From: Comamonadaceae bacterium
GTDB lineage: Bacteria; Pseudomonadota; Gammaproteobacteria; Burkholderiales; Burkholderiaceae_C
NCBI GenBank assembly: GCA_013823655.1
Contig: PNMN01000006.1
Location: forward strand, 1-33,122
DNA length: 33,122 nucleotides
Reading direction: 5' to 3'
Part shown: one piece after another, positions 1 to 8,093 of the stretch
Layout: each line of letters opens with the position of its first letter
How positions within the stretch are numbered: position 1 is the first letter of the stretch
Translations under genes and position numbers: made by a program
Notes under the pieces: model-generated
Database searches by the model: none
What the model saw: the letters and a program-made list of their open reading frames with translations, nothing else
Told to the model about the DNA's origin: nothing

Positions 1-755
<755 letters not shown>

Positions 756-786
756 GGATTCGCTTCAGTCGTTGCGCGCAGACCGA

Positions 787-1149
787 TCAGGCCTGGCGCT
801 GGGTTTCCAGTTGGTTCAGCAGTGCCTGCACGCGTTCGGCAGGCACGTTTTTCTGCATCAGCTGCAGCAGGCCGTCGCCTTCGATCAGGGGGCGCAGCAC
901 CTCGACTTCGGCCGGGTAGAACAGCGCGTCCCAGGCCGCCAGCTCGGTGTTGAAGGTCTCGTCGTCCCAGGTCTTGCCCTTGGCCAGCAGCGTCACCAGT
1001 GGCGCGGCCTTGTTCTCGACAAAGGCCTTGCGGTAGGGCTTCTGCGCCCAGCGCTGGGCAAACCATTCCTTGTGCGGCGACTCCAGCGTCAGCAAACGCC
1101 TGGCGATGGCTTTTTCGATGGCAAAAACCGGGAAACCGAAGAGCTTCAT
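787..1149 (-). CDS. Unrecognised small protein encoded between carA and carB
   Basis: I do not recognise a family for this 120-residue protein. The start chosen is the ATG at 1149 (MKLFGFPVFAIEKAIARRLL), because AAGG lies seven bases upstream; the ORF-track start at 1311 would run 143 nt into carA and gives an arginine-rich shadow. The product is soluble-looking and mostly helical, with no signal peptide, membrane segment or cysteine cluster. It has an amphipathic N-terminus, a central KGKTWDDETFNTELAAWDAL segment and a C-terminal helix ending NQLETQRQA. It sits 19 nt after carA and 31 nt before carB on the same strand, so it should be co-expressed with both carbamoyl-phosphate synthase subunits. 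The position invites a guess of an accessory role in the enzyme, but nothing in the sequence shows it. The coding call is good; function is unknown. Confidence 0.85.
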   Translation of the reverse strand: MKLFGFPVFAIEKAIARRLLTLESPHKEWFAQRWAQKPYRKAFVENKAAPLVTLLAKGKTWDDETFNTELAAWDALFYPAEVEVLRPLIEGDGLLQLMQKNVPAERVQALLNQLETQRQA

Positions 1150-1168
1150 GGGAAAACCTTGGGGAGCG

Positions 1169-2329
1169 TCAGGCGGCCACGCGGTCTTGCATGAGCGCCA
1201 TGAAGCGGTCAAACAGGTAGCCGATGTCGTGCGGGCCGGGCGAGGCTTCCGGGTGGCCCTGGAAGCAGAACGCCGGCCTGTCGGTGCGGGCCAGGCCCTG
1301 CAGCGTGCCATCGAACAGGCTCACGTGCGTGGCGCGCAGGTTGGCCGGCAGGTTTTTCTCGTCCACCGCAAAACCGTGGTTCTGGCTGGTGATCGAGACA
1401 CGACCATTGTCGAGATCCTTCACCGGGTGGTTGGCACCGTGGTGGCCGAACTTCATCTTGAAGGTCTTGGCGCCGCTGGCCAGCGCCATGATCTGGTGGC
1501 CCAGACAGATGCCGAAGGTCGGCAGGCCGCTCTCGATGATTTCGCGCGCGGCGGCAATGGCGTAGTCGCAAGGCTGCGGGTCGCCCGGGCCGTTGGAGAG
1601 AAACACGCCGTCGGGCCGGAGCTTGAACACCTCGGCAGCGGGCGTCTGCGCCGGTACCACCGTGATCTGGCAGCCCCGTTCGGCCAGCATGCGCAGGATG
1701 TTGTATTTGACGCCGAAGTCGTAGGCCACCACGTGGAACTTCGGTGCGGTCTGCTCGCCGTAACCCGAGCCGAGCCGCCACTCGGTCTGCGCCCAGGCAT
1801 AGGGCTCGTTGGCCGACACCACCTTGGCCAGATCCTGGCCCGCCATGCTGGGCGCGGCCTGGGCGGCGGCAATCGCCTGCGCCCGGTGCGCTTCGGTGAT
1901 GGCCTGACCGGCCGGCAGCGACACGATGCAGCCGTTCTGCGCGCCGTGGGTGCGCAGGCGGCGCGTCAAGGCGCGGGTGTCCAGGTCGGCGATGGCCACG
2001 GTGCCCTCGCGCTGCAGGTACTGGGACAGGGTTTCGCTGCTGCGGAAGTTGGACGCGAGCAGGGGCAGGTCTTTGATGATCAGGCCAGCGGCATGGATGC
2101 GCGAGGCCTCCACGTCTTCACGGTTCACACCGGTGTTGCCGATGTGCGGGTAGGTCAGCGTGACGATTTGCTGGCAGTAGCTCGGATCGGTGAGGATTTC
2201 CTGGTAACCGGTCATGGCGGTGTTGAACACCACCTCACCGGTGGTCTGACCGGTGGCACCGATGGAAATGCCTGTCAAGACCGTGCCGTCGGCGAGCGCG
2301 AGAAGGGCTTTCGGATGGACGGGAAGCAC
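1169..2329 (-). CDS. carA: Carbamoyl-phosphate synthase small (glutaminase) subunit
   Basis: CarA hydrolyses glutamine and channels ammonia to CarB. The 386-residue product has the N-terminal CPSase small-chain domain ([31 protein letters not shown]) and a C-terminal class I glutamine amidotransferase domain. The latter shows the nucleophile motif [20 protein letters not shown], then SQNHGFAV and the His/Glu pair in [13 protein letters not shown]. Length is close to the usual 375-390. The start is set at a GTG at 2329, with GGAG eight bases upstream (CTGGAGAAAACC-GTG). The 454-residue version in the ORF track begins inside the leader and adds an unrelated arginine-rich segment. It is first in a carA-ORF-carB unit behind a leader of roughly 170 nt. 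Very secure for function, good for start. Confidence 0.97.
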   Translation of the reverse strand: MLPVHPKALLALADGTVLTGISIGATGQTTGEVVFNTAMTGYQEILTDPSYCQQIVTLTYPHIGNTGVNREDVEASRIHAAGLIIKDLPLLASNFRSSETLSQYLQREGTVAIADLDTRALTRRLRTHGAQNGCIVSLPAGQAITEAHRAQAIAAAQAAPSMAGQDLAKVVSANEPYAWAQTEWRLGSGYGEQTAPKFHVVAYDFGVKYNILRMLAERGCQITVVPAQTPAAEVFKLRPDGVFLSNGPGDPQPCDYAIAAAREIIESGLPTFGICLGHQIMALASGAKTFKMKFGHHGANHPVKDLDNGRVSITSQNHGFAVDEKNLPANLRATHVSLFDGTLQGLARTDRPAFCFQGHPEASPGPHDIGYLFDRFMALMQDRVAA

Positions 2330-2509
2330 GGTTTTCTCCAGAGAGTTTTTTTGGACGCATCCAGGCACGCCATGGGGAACAACCGGGGAAGATTCGCGCC
2401 CATGCCCGGAACGCCGCAAACGGGTCGCAGCAGAGGGAAAAGGACGGGGAACCTGGGCAGGAAGCCGGGGCGAACGCAGGGCTTGCGTCGATTGCGGGTA
2501 AACCCCGGA

Positions 2510-2515
2510 ATTATA
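2510..2515 (-). promoter_or_regulatory. Candidate carA promoter -10 element
   Basis: Minus-strand TATAAT, a perfect sigma-70 -10 hexamer, lies in the 270-base gap between the methyltransferase gene and carA, in the context GGCTATAATTCC. No convincing -35 is seen 16-18 bases upstream. Transcription from here would start near 2503 and give a leader of about 170 nt before the carA GTG. Just downstream is a small dyad, CGGGGTTTACCCG. No attenuator with a U-tract is visible. The remainder of the gap contains no other gene I can support. Confidence 0.5.
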
Positions 2516-2599
2516 GCCGCTCGCCCCCTCCACCCGACCCTCACCGCACCCCGAAAGAAGGGATGCGTTGTGGGGCTCGCCGAGGCCGGAAAACGGGTT

Positions 2600-3367
2600 T
2601 CAGCGCCCCACCGCGCTGGCGTGCAGGCAGATCGCCGCAGCCGCCGCCACATTGAGCGATTCTTCTCCGCCGGGCTGTGTGATGCGCACCGAGCGCGAAG
2701 CCAGGCTCTCAAGCGCCGGGCTCACGCCCTGCCCTTCGTGGCCCAGCACCCAGGCACAGGGCCAGGGCAACCGCGTCTGGTGCAGCAAATCGCCGCAGTG
2801 GGCGCTGGTCACCAGCAGGGGCACCGCCAGAGCGTTCAGGTCGTCGGCAGAAAGACCTTCCACCAGGTGCAGCCCAAAGTGGGCGCCCATGCCTGCGCGC
2901 AGCACCTTGGGCGACCACAGGGCCGCCGTGCCCTTGAGCGCCAGCACCTGGGCAAAACCCATGGCGGCGGCGCTGCGCAGGATGGAACCCACGTTGCCCG
3001 CGTCCTGCAGGCGGTCCAGCACCACCGTGGCCTGCCCGGCGCGCAAGCCAGCGGCCACCGGCAGCGTCCAGACGAAGCCAACACCGGCGGGTGATTCGAG
3101 GCCGCTGATGCCCGCCATCAGGGCATCGGGCACGGTGACGATGTGCTCGGCGGCGTCGCGCAGGTCGTGCGGGGCCTGGGTCCAGAAGCTTTCGCTGAAC
3201 AGCGCCGTGGCGGGCCGATGGCCGCGCGCCAGCAGCGCCCGGCACAGGTGGTCGCCTTCCAGCCAGACCTGGCCCTGCTGGCGGTAGGCGGTGCTGTCCT
3301 GCGCCAGCAGGCGCAGGCGCTTGAGCAACGGGTTGTCGCGCGAGGTGATGGCGGTCGGTGGGTTCAC
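2600..3367 (-). CDS. SpoU/TrmH-family RNA 2'-O-methyltransferase
   Basis: This is a 255-residue SPOUT methyltransferase that would transfer a methyl group from SAM to a ribose 2'-OH in rRNA or tRNA. The N-terminal part (SRDNPLLKRLRLLAQDS, GQVWLEGDHLCRALLARG) resembles the substrate-binding domain of the RlmB/TsnR type. The catalytic domain carries motif 1 (LDRLQDAGNVGSILRSAAAM, with the Asn and Arg), motif 2 (WVLGHEGQGVS) and motif 3 (ITQPGGEESLNVAAAAAI), which form the SAM-binding trefoil knot. The start is a GTG at 3367, supported by a perfect GGAGGT six bases upstream; that ribosome binding site lies in the end of a 60-bp repeat. It follows rnhB by 61 nt on the same strand and is the last gene of the long envelope cluster. 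The exact RNA target cannot be read from sequence. Confidence 0.9.
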   Translation of the reverse strand: MNPPTAITSRDNPLLKRLRLLAQDSTAYRQQGQVWLEGDHLCRALLARGHRPATALFSESFWTQAPHDLRDAAEHIVTVPDALMAGISGLESPAGVGFVWTLPVAAGLRAGQATVVLDRLQDAGNVGSILRSAAAMGFAQVLALKGTAALWSPKVLRAGMGAHFGLHLVEGLSADDLNALAVPLLVTSAHCGDLLHQTRLPWPCAWVLGHEGQGVSPALESLASRSVRITQPGGEESLNVAAAAAICLHASAVGR

Positions 3368-3373
3368 AGAAGT

Positions 3374-3433
3374 ACCTCCGTGCTGCGCACTTCGGTGCGA
3401 GCTTGCTTGGGGCGGCCCTGCGCGGCGCTCATG
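3374..3433. repeat. 60-bp intergenic dyad repeat, copy A (rnhB / methyltransferase)
   Basis: On the plus strand the element runs from ACCTCCGTGCTGCGCACTTC to GGCGCTCATG and closely matches a second copy at 5995-6054. It contains an inverted repeat CGCACTTCGGTGCG, and a degenerate version of the second dyad seen in copy B. Read on the minus strand, its left end supplies the TGA stop of rnhB and its right end supplies the GGAGGT ribosome binding site of the methyltransferase gene. Both copies have the same orientation relative to the genes. Confidence 0.75.
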
Positions 3434-4070
3434 GCAGCGGCTTGAGCTGGTCGCCGGCCAGCACCCGGGCCACGGGCGCGAAGCTGCGCCGGTGCTCGGC
3501 CAGCGCGCCGTGGGCCTGCAGCGCCCTCAGGTGCTCGGCGGTGCCGTAGCCTTTGTGGCGGTCAAAGCCGTAGGCCGGGTGTTGCTGGTGCAGCTCGTCG
3601 AGCAAACGGTCGCGCGTGACCTTGGCCACAATCGACGCGGCCGAAATGGCGGGCACCAGCGCGTCGCCCGAGACGATGGCCTCGGCCAGCATGTCCAGCG
3701 CCGGCAGGCGGTTGCCATCGACCAGCACCTTGTGCGGTTTCAGGCGCAGGCCCTGCACCGCGCGCTGCATCGCCAGCAGCGTGGCTTGCAGGATGTTGAG
3801 CCGGTCGATTTCTTCCACCGTGGCCAGCGCGACGCTGCAGCACAAGGCCCTGCCTCGGATCTCGTCGTAGAGCTTTTCGCGGCGCCTGGCGGTGAGCTGC
3901 TTCGAATCGGCCAGACCCTTGATGGGTTTGAGATCGTCCAGGATCACCGCAGCGGCCACCACCGGACCGGCGAGCGGGCCACGACCGGCCTCGTCCACAC
4001 CGGCGATCAGACCGGGGATGTCCCAGACCAGCCTGGCCTGTTCAGCCTTCAAGAACTTTTTTGATCGCAT
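3429..4070 (-). CDS. rnhB: Ribonuclease HII
   Basis: RNase HII cuts RNA in RNA/DNA hybrids and removes single ribonucleotides misincorporated into DNA. The 213-residue product has the conserved [21 protein letters not shown] near residue 20, containing the first Asp-Glu of the active site. It also has [15 protein letters not shown], the metal-binding Asp in [10 protein letters not shown], and the last acidic residue in [12 protein letters not shown], followed by [15 protein letters not shown]. Length is normal for the family (about 200-215). The ATG at 4070 overlaps the end of lpxB by 29 nt and has no clear Shine-Dalgarno, so translation is probably coupled to lpxB. Its TGA stop lies within repeat copy A. 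The lpxA-lpxB-rnhB order is common in proteobacteria. Confidence 0.96.
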   Translation of the reverse strand: MRSKKFLKAEQARLVWDIPGLIAGVDEAGRGPLAGPVVAAAVILDDLKPIKGLADSKQLTARRREKLYDEIRGRALCCSVALATVEEIDRLNILQATLLAMQRAVQGLRLKPHKVLVDGNRLPALDMLAEAIVSGDALVPAISAASIVAKVTRDRLLDELHQQHPAYGFDRHKGYGTAEHLRALQAHGALAEHRRSFAPVARVLAGDQLKPLP

Positions 4071-5187
4071 CGGTGGCGAGTTGGGCGGTGTCGCGTTGCA
4101 GGAGGTGGTGCAGATCGGTGAAGCCTTGCTGCAAGTCGCGGATTTTCTCAGGTTGTTCCAGCCAGGCCAGCGTTTCGCGCGCCAGGGCTTGCGGCGTGGC
4201 GGCGTCCTGCAGCAACTCGGGCACCACGAACCTGCCGCTCAGGATGTTGGGCAGGCCCACCCAGGGCTGCAGCTGCTTGCGCCGCATGATCTGCCAGGAG
4301 AGCCCGTTCATGTTGTAGGCGATCACCATCGGCCGCTTGAACAGCGCGGCCTCCAGCGTGGCGGTGCCGCTGGCGATCAGCGTCACGTCGCAGGCCGCGA
4401 GCGCGGTGTGCGATTGCCCGTCCAGCACCGTCAGCGCAGCGCCCAGGCCGCTGGCTGCGGCCAGCCGGACGATGCGATCCCGCAGCGCAGGCACAGCAGG
4501 CACCACGAAGCGGATGCCAGGGCGGGCCTTTTGCATGAGCGTGGCGGCGTCGAAAAAACGCCGGGCCAGGTACTGCACTTCCGACGCCCGGCTGCCGGGC
4601 AGGATGGCGACCACGGTGTCCTCGTCGCGCAGGCACAGCTTCTTTCGAGCGGCCGCGCGGTCGGGCTCCAGCGCAATGACGTTGGCGATCGGATGGCCGA
4701 CGTAGGTGGAGGCGATGCCATGCCGGGCCAGCAACTCGGGCTCGAACGGAAAGATGCAGAGCACATGGTCGGCGCTGCGACGGATTTTCTCCACCCGCTG
4801 CGCGCGCCAGGCCCAGACCGAGGGGCAAACAAAATGCACCGTGCGCACGCCCTGGGCCTTGAGGGCGGCCTCCAGATCGAGGTTGAAGTCCGGCGCATCG
4901 ACGCCGACGAAGAGGTCGGGGCGGTCACGGCCCAGCAGGCGCTGGCGCAACCGGTCGCGGATGCCGACGATCTCCCGGTAGTGGCGCAGCACCTCGATGT
5001 AGCCGCGCACCGCCAGTTTTTCGCTCGGCCACCAGGCATCGAAGCCCTGCTCGACCATGCGCGGGCCACCAATGCCCGCCGCCTGCAGGTCGGGCCAGCG
5101 CTGGCGCATGCCCTGGAGCAGCAAACCCGCCAGCAAGTCCCCGGACGTTTCGCCGGCGACCAGCGCAAACCGTCTGGGCTTCACCAT
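4042..5187 (-). CDS. lpxB: Lipid-A-disaccharide synthase
   Basis: LpxB is a peripheral inner-membrane GT19 glycosyltransferase that condenses UDP-2,3-diacylglucosamine with lipid X to form the beta-1',6 disaccharide of lipid A. The 381-residue product starts [20 protein letters not shown], the family signature. It continues with [31 protein letters not shown] and [10 protein letters not shown] (the usual form is YVSPSVWAWR). The C-terminal nucleotide-sugar part contains [20 protein letters not shown] and [20 protein letters not shown]. The ATG at 5187 lies six bases after the lpxA stop, and the 3' end overlaps rnhB by 29 nt. No strong Shine-Dalgarno is visible, in line with translational coupling. 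Length is normal. Confidence 0.97.
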   Translation of the reverse strand: MVKPRRFALVAGETSGDLLAGLLLQGMRQRWPDLQAAGIGGPRMVEQGFDAWWPSEKLAVRGYIEVLRHYREIVGIRDRLRQRLLGRDRPDLFVGVDAPDFNLDLEAALKAQGVRTVHFVCPSVWAWRAQRVEKIRRSADHVLCIFPFEPELLARHGIASTYVGHPIANVIALEPDRAAARKKLCLRDEDTVVAILPGSRASEVQYLARRFFDAATLMQKARPGIRFVVPAVPALRDRIVRLAAASGLGAALTVLDGQSHTALAACDVTLIASGTATLEAALFKRPMVIAYNMNGLSWQIMRRKQLQPWVGLPNILSGRFVVPELLQDAATPQALARETLAWLEQPEKIRDLQQGFTDLHHLLQRDTAQLATDAIKKVLEG

Positions 5188-5193
5188 GCGCGG

Positions 5194-5988
5194 TCAGCGA
5201 ACGATGCCGCGCTGGGGCGAGGCCTGGCGCAGAAAGTCCAGCATCAGCGCCACGTCGGGCCCGGCCGCGGGCGTTTGCTCAGCGAGGCCGCGGATGCGCT
5301 CGGACGCCTGGTCCAGCGTCAGGTCATCGCGGTACAGCGCCTTGTGCATGGCCTTGACGGCCGCGATGCGCTCGGGCGTGAAGCCGCGGCGGCGCAAACC
5401 TTCGAAGTTCATCGACCGCGCTGCCGCCGGCTGGCCCTGGCACATCACGAAGGGCGGCAGATCGGCGAACAGCAGCGAGCACATGGCCGTCATGGCGTGG
5501 TCGCCGATGCGCACGAACTGGTGCACCACCGTGAAGCCACCCAGGATCACCCAGTCGCCCACGGTGACGTGACCGGCCAATTGCGCGTTGTTGGCAAAGA
5601 TCGTTTTGTTGCCCACCACACAGTCGTGCGCCAGGTGCACATAGGCCATGATCCAGTTGTCGTCACCCACCACCGTCTTGCCCAGCGCGCCGGGCGAGCC
5701 GATGTTGAAGGTGCAGAACTCGCGGATGGTGTTGCGCTCGCCGATGATCAGTTCGCAGGGCTCGCCGGCGTACTTCTTGTCCTGCGGGATCGCGCCCAGT
5801 GAATTGAACTGGAAAATGCGGTTGTCGCGCCCGATGGTGGTGTGGCCTTCGATCACGCAATGCGCGCCCACCGTGGTGCCGGCGCCGATCTTCACATGCG
5901 GCCCGATCACGGTGTAGGGTCCGACCGAGACCGATGCGTCCAGCTCGGCGGCCGGATCGACCAGCGCGGTGGGATGGATAGGGCTCAT
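5194..5988 (-). CDS. lpxA: UDP-N-acetylglucosamine O-acyltransferase (lipid A step 1)
   Basis: LpxA moves a 3-hydroxyacyl chain from acyl-ACP to the 3-OH of UDP-GlcNAc, the first step of lipid A synthesis. The 264-residue product has the left-handed beta-helix hexapeptide repeats from [13 protein letters not shown] through [12 protein letters not shown]. The catalytic His is in [12 protein letters not shown], and the helical C-terminus begins [15 protein letters not shown]. In [17 protein letters not shown] a Met occupies the place of E. coli Gly173, the residue that sets acyl chain length; a Met there in Pseudomonas aeruginosa goes with C10 chains, so a 3-hydroxydecanoyl donor is predicted. 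The ATG at 5988 follows repeat copy B, whose end gives an AAAGG-type ribosome binding site. fabZ, which helps supply the acyl donor, lies just upstream. Confidence 0.97.
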   Translation of the reverse strand: MSPIHPTALVDPAAELDASVSVGPYTVIGPHVKIGAGTTVGAHCVIEGHTTIGRDNRIFQFNSLGAIPQDKKYAGEPCELIIGERNTIREFCTFNIGSPGALGKTVVGDDNWIMAYVHLAHDCVVGNKTIFANNAQLAGHVTVGDWVILGGFTVVHQFVRIGDHAMTAMCSLLFADLPPFVMCQGQPAAARSMNFEGLRRRGFTPERIAAVKAMHKALYRDDLTLDQASERIRGLAEQTPAAGPDVALMLDFLRQASPQRGIVR

Positions 5989-5994
5989 TCGATG

Positions 5995-6054
5995 ACCTTT
6001 GTGCTGCGCACTGCGGTGCGAGCCCCCTTCGGGGCGGCCGGGCGGTGGCTCATG
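5995..6054. repeat. 60-bp intergenic dyad repeat, copy B (fabZ / lpxA)
   Basis: On the plus strand it runs from ACCTTTGTGCTGCGCACTGC to GGTGGCTCATG and aligns over its full length with copy A at 3374-3433, apart from about one single-base indel. It contains two adjacent dyads, CGCACTGCGGTGCG and GCCCCCTTCGGGGC. On the minus strand it begins 16 bases after the fabZ stop and ends seven bases before the lpxA ATG, giving an AAAGG ribosome binding site. Confidence 0.75.
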
Positions 6055-6070
6055 CGCCGGGTTCCGTGGC

Positions 6071-6511
6071 TCAGGCGACGGTGCGCATGGTGCACATCAG
6101 TTCGGCTTCGCAAGCGATTTCGTCGCCGACCCGGGCCACGCCCTTGAACTTGAAGAGTCCGGCCTTCACGCGCTCCAGCGTCACGTCCATGATCAGCTGG
6201 TCACCCGGCTCCACCGGGCGCTTGAAGCGCGCAGCGTCGACGCCGGCGAAGTAGTAGATCGTCTTGTCGTCGGGTGCGCTGCCCAAGGTGTCGAAAGCCA
6301 GCAGGGCTGCTGCCTGGGCCATGGCCTCCAGCTGGAACACGCCCGGGAACACGGGCCGGTGCGGAAAATGGCCGGTGAACTGCGGCTCGTTGATCGAGAC
6401 GTTTTTCAGGGCCTTGATGCGTTTGCCTTTTTCCAGCTCCAGCACACGGTCCACCAGCAAAAAAGGATAGCGGTGGGGCAGTTGCTTGAGTATCTGGTGG
6501 ATGTCCATCAT
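6071..6511 (-). CDS. fabZ: 3-hydroxyacyl-[acyl-carrier-protein] dehydratase FabZ
   Basis: FabZ dehydrates 3-hydroxyacyl-ACP in fatty acid elongation and competes with LpxA and LpxD for the same intermediates. The 146-residue product is a single hotdog fold beginning [20 protein letters not shown]. The catalytic His is in [14 protein letters not shown] and the catalytic Glu in [14 protein letters not shown], followed by [20 protein letters not shown]. Length is typical (about 140-150). Two adjacent ATGs occur; the first, at 6511, overlaps the lpxD stop as ATGA, so translation is probably coupled. Placement between lpxD and lpxA is the usual proteobacterial order. Confidence 0.97.
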   Translation of the reverse strand: MMDIHQILKQLPHRYPFLLVDRVLELEKGKRIKALKNVSINEPQFTGHFPHRPVFPGVFQLEAMAQAAALLAFDTLGSAPDDKTIYYFAGVDAARFKRPVEPGDQLIMDVTLERVKAGLFKFKGVARVGDEIACEAELMCTMRTVA

Positions 6512-7566
6512 GGCTCGGTCTTCTTGTGGTGGGCTTGTTCGAGGGCCTGCTCGACGAGCTTGAGGCGCTGGCGCAGGCGGTTGAGTTGTTTGAGGGAAGC
6601 GGCGTTCTTTTCCCAGTTCGCATTGTCGTCGATGGGAAATATGCCGGTGTACTGGCCCGGCTCGCGGATCGAGCGGGTGACCACCGAAACCGCCGAGATG
6701 TGCACCTTGTCGGCCAGCGTCAGGTGCCCCAGCACGTTGGCACCACCGCCCAGCGTGCAGTGCGCGCCGATGGTGGTGCTGCCCGCCACCCCAGCGTTGC
6801 CCGCGATGGCGGTGTGCGCGCCGATGCGCACGTTGTGACCGATCTGGATCAGGTTGTCGAGCTTGACGCCGTCCTCGATCACCGTGTCGTCCAGCGCGCC
6901 GCGGTCGATGCAGGTGTTGGCGCCGATTTCGACGTCGTCACCGATGCACACCGCGCCCAGCTGCTCGATCTTGACCCATTGCCCCTGGTGCGGCGCAAAA
7001 CCGAAACCGTCAGCGCCGATCACCACGCCCGGGTGCAAGATGCAACGCGCGCCGACCACGCAGCGCTCACCGATGAAGACACGGGGATACAGCCACGTGC
7101 CCGCTCCGATGCGGGCACCACGCCCCAACACCACGTGAGCCCCGATGCGCGCGCCACTGGAGACCACGACACCCGCCCCGATCACCGCAAACGCGGCGAC
7201 ATCGGCCCCCGGGTCGATGACCGCAGAGGGATGGATGCTGGCCATGGGGTGGATCGCAGGCGCGTCCGCGGCGTCGTGCTCGGCACGCCACCACTGGCTC
7301 AGGCGGGCGTAGTAAAGATAAGGATCGTCGGTGACGATGACGGCAGCGCGCTGGGCCGCCACATCCTGCAAGGCGGGCGGCACGATCAGTGCACCGGCCT
7401 GCGTGGTCTGTATCTGGCTGGCGTAGCGCGCCTGCGCCACAAAGGCCAGCTCATCGGGCTGCGCGGTGGTCAGCGGCGCCAGCCGACGGATGAGGGTATC
7501 GGCCGGGCCAACCAGTGTGCCGCCCAGGGCCTGAACGATGGAGTCCAGCGAACGGGACACGTGCAA
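6508..7566 (-). CDS. lpxD: UDP-3-O-(3-hydroxyacyl)glucosamine N-acyltransferase
   Basis: LpxD adds the N-linked 3-hydroxyacyl chain at the 2-position in lipid A synthesis. The 352-residue product has an N-terminal uridine-binding domain ([32 protein letters not shown]). It is followed by a long left-handed beta-helix with hexapeptide repeats from [20 protein letters not shown] to [15 protein letters not shown]; the catalytic His region is [20 protein letters not shown]. The C-terminal helix ends [16 protein letters not shown]. The track start is a TTG at 7566 with TAAGG about seven bases upstream; a GTG two codons downstream (7560) is an alternative, but spaced less well. It lies eight bases after skp, and its stop overlaps fabZ. 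Function very secure, start uncertain by two codons. Confidence 0.96.
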   Translation of the reverse strand: MHVSRSLDSIVQALGGTLVGPADTLIRRLAPLTTAQPDELAFVAQARYASQIQTTQAGALIVPPALQDVAAQRAAVIVTDDPYLYYARLSQWWRAEHDAADAPAIHPMASIHPSAVIDPGADVAAFAVIGAGVVVSSGARIGAHVVLGRGARIGAGTWLYPRVFIGERCVVGARCILHPGVVIGADGFGFAPHQGQWVKIEQLGAVCIGDDVEIGANTCIDRGALDDTVIEDGVKLDNLIQIGHNVRIGAHTAIAGNAGVAGSTTIGAHCTLGGGANVLGHLTLADKVHISAVSVVTRSIREPGQYTGIFPIDDNANWEKNAASLKQLNRLRQRLKLVEQALEQAHHKKTEP

Positions 7567-7574
7567 GCGGCGCC

Positions 7575-8093
7575 TTACCTGGCGCTGTTCAAGCCAGCAA
7601 GCACCTTGTCGGTGATGTCGTGCCTGGGATGGATGTAGACCGCTTCCTGGATGATCAGGTCGTACTTTTCGGCCTCGGCCACCTGCTTGATGACGCGGTT
7701 GGCGCGCTCCAGCACCTGTTGCAGCTCTTCGTTCTTGCGCAGGTTGAGGTCTTCCTGGAACTCGCGCTGCTTGCGCTGGAACTCCCGGTCCTGCTCCACC
7801 AGCTGGCGCTGGCGCACCACGCGCTGGCTTTCCGGCAAGGTGGGCGCTTCGCGTTCAAACTTTTCAGAGGCCGCCTTCAGCTGGCTGCCCAGCCCCTGGA
7901 TTTCCTTTTCGCGCTTGGCAAATTCCTGCTCCAGCTTGACCTGTGCCGTCTTGGCTAGGTTGGCCTCGCGAAACACCCGGTCGGTGTTCACAAAGCCGAT
8001 GCGAAAGTCCTGCGCAGCGACCGAGAGGGACAGGAAACCGGTGACCGCGACAAGCACCAGTTGACGCGCCATGCGAGAGGACAAGTTCTTCAT
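7575..8093 (-). CDS. skp: Periplasmic chaperone Skp/OmpH family
   Basis: Skp holds unfolded outer-membrane proteins in the periplasm on the way to the Bam complex. The 172-residue product has a signal peptide ([17 protein letters not shown], cleavage probably after the AA). [15 protein letters not shown] follows, and then a long charged coiled coil ([35 protein letters not shown]) forming the tentacles, ending with [13 protein letters not shown]. The ATG at 8093 shares one base with the bamA stop (TGATG), so re-initiation is likely; the ORF track begins one codon earlier at a TTG. No Shine-Dalgarno precedes it. Instead ACCTCCTTTTG, resembling the 16S rRNA 3' tail, is found there. The bamA-skp-lpxD order is standard. 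Confidence 0.95.
   Translation of the reverse strand: MKNLSSRMARQLVLVAVTGFLSLSVAAQDFRIGFVNTDRVFREANLAKTAQVKLEQEFAKREKEIQGLGSQLKAASEKFEREAPTLPESQRVVRQRQLVEQDREFQRKQREFQEDLNLRKNEELQQVLERANRVIKQVAEAEKYDLIIQEAVYIHPRHDITDKVLAGLNSAR

Noticed and set aside
1070-3094. 674-residue plus-strand ORF over carA and the methyltransferase gene
   Set aside because: Antisense shadow: it crosses two well-supported minus-strand genes and their intergenic region and lacks any domain.
3892-5802. 636-residue plus-strand ORF over lpxB and lpxA
   Set aside because: Antisense shadow of lipid A genes with perfect family motifs on the minus strand.
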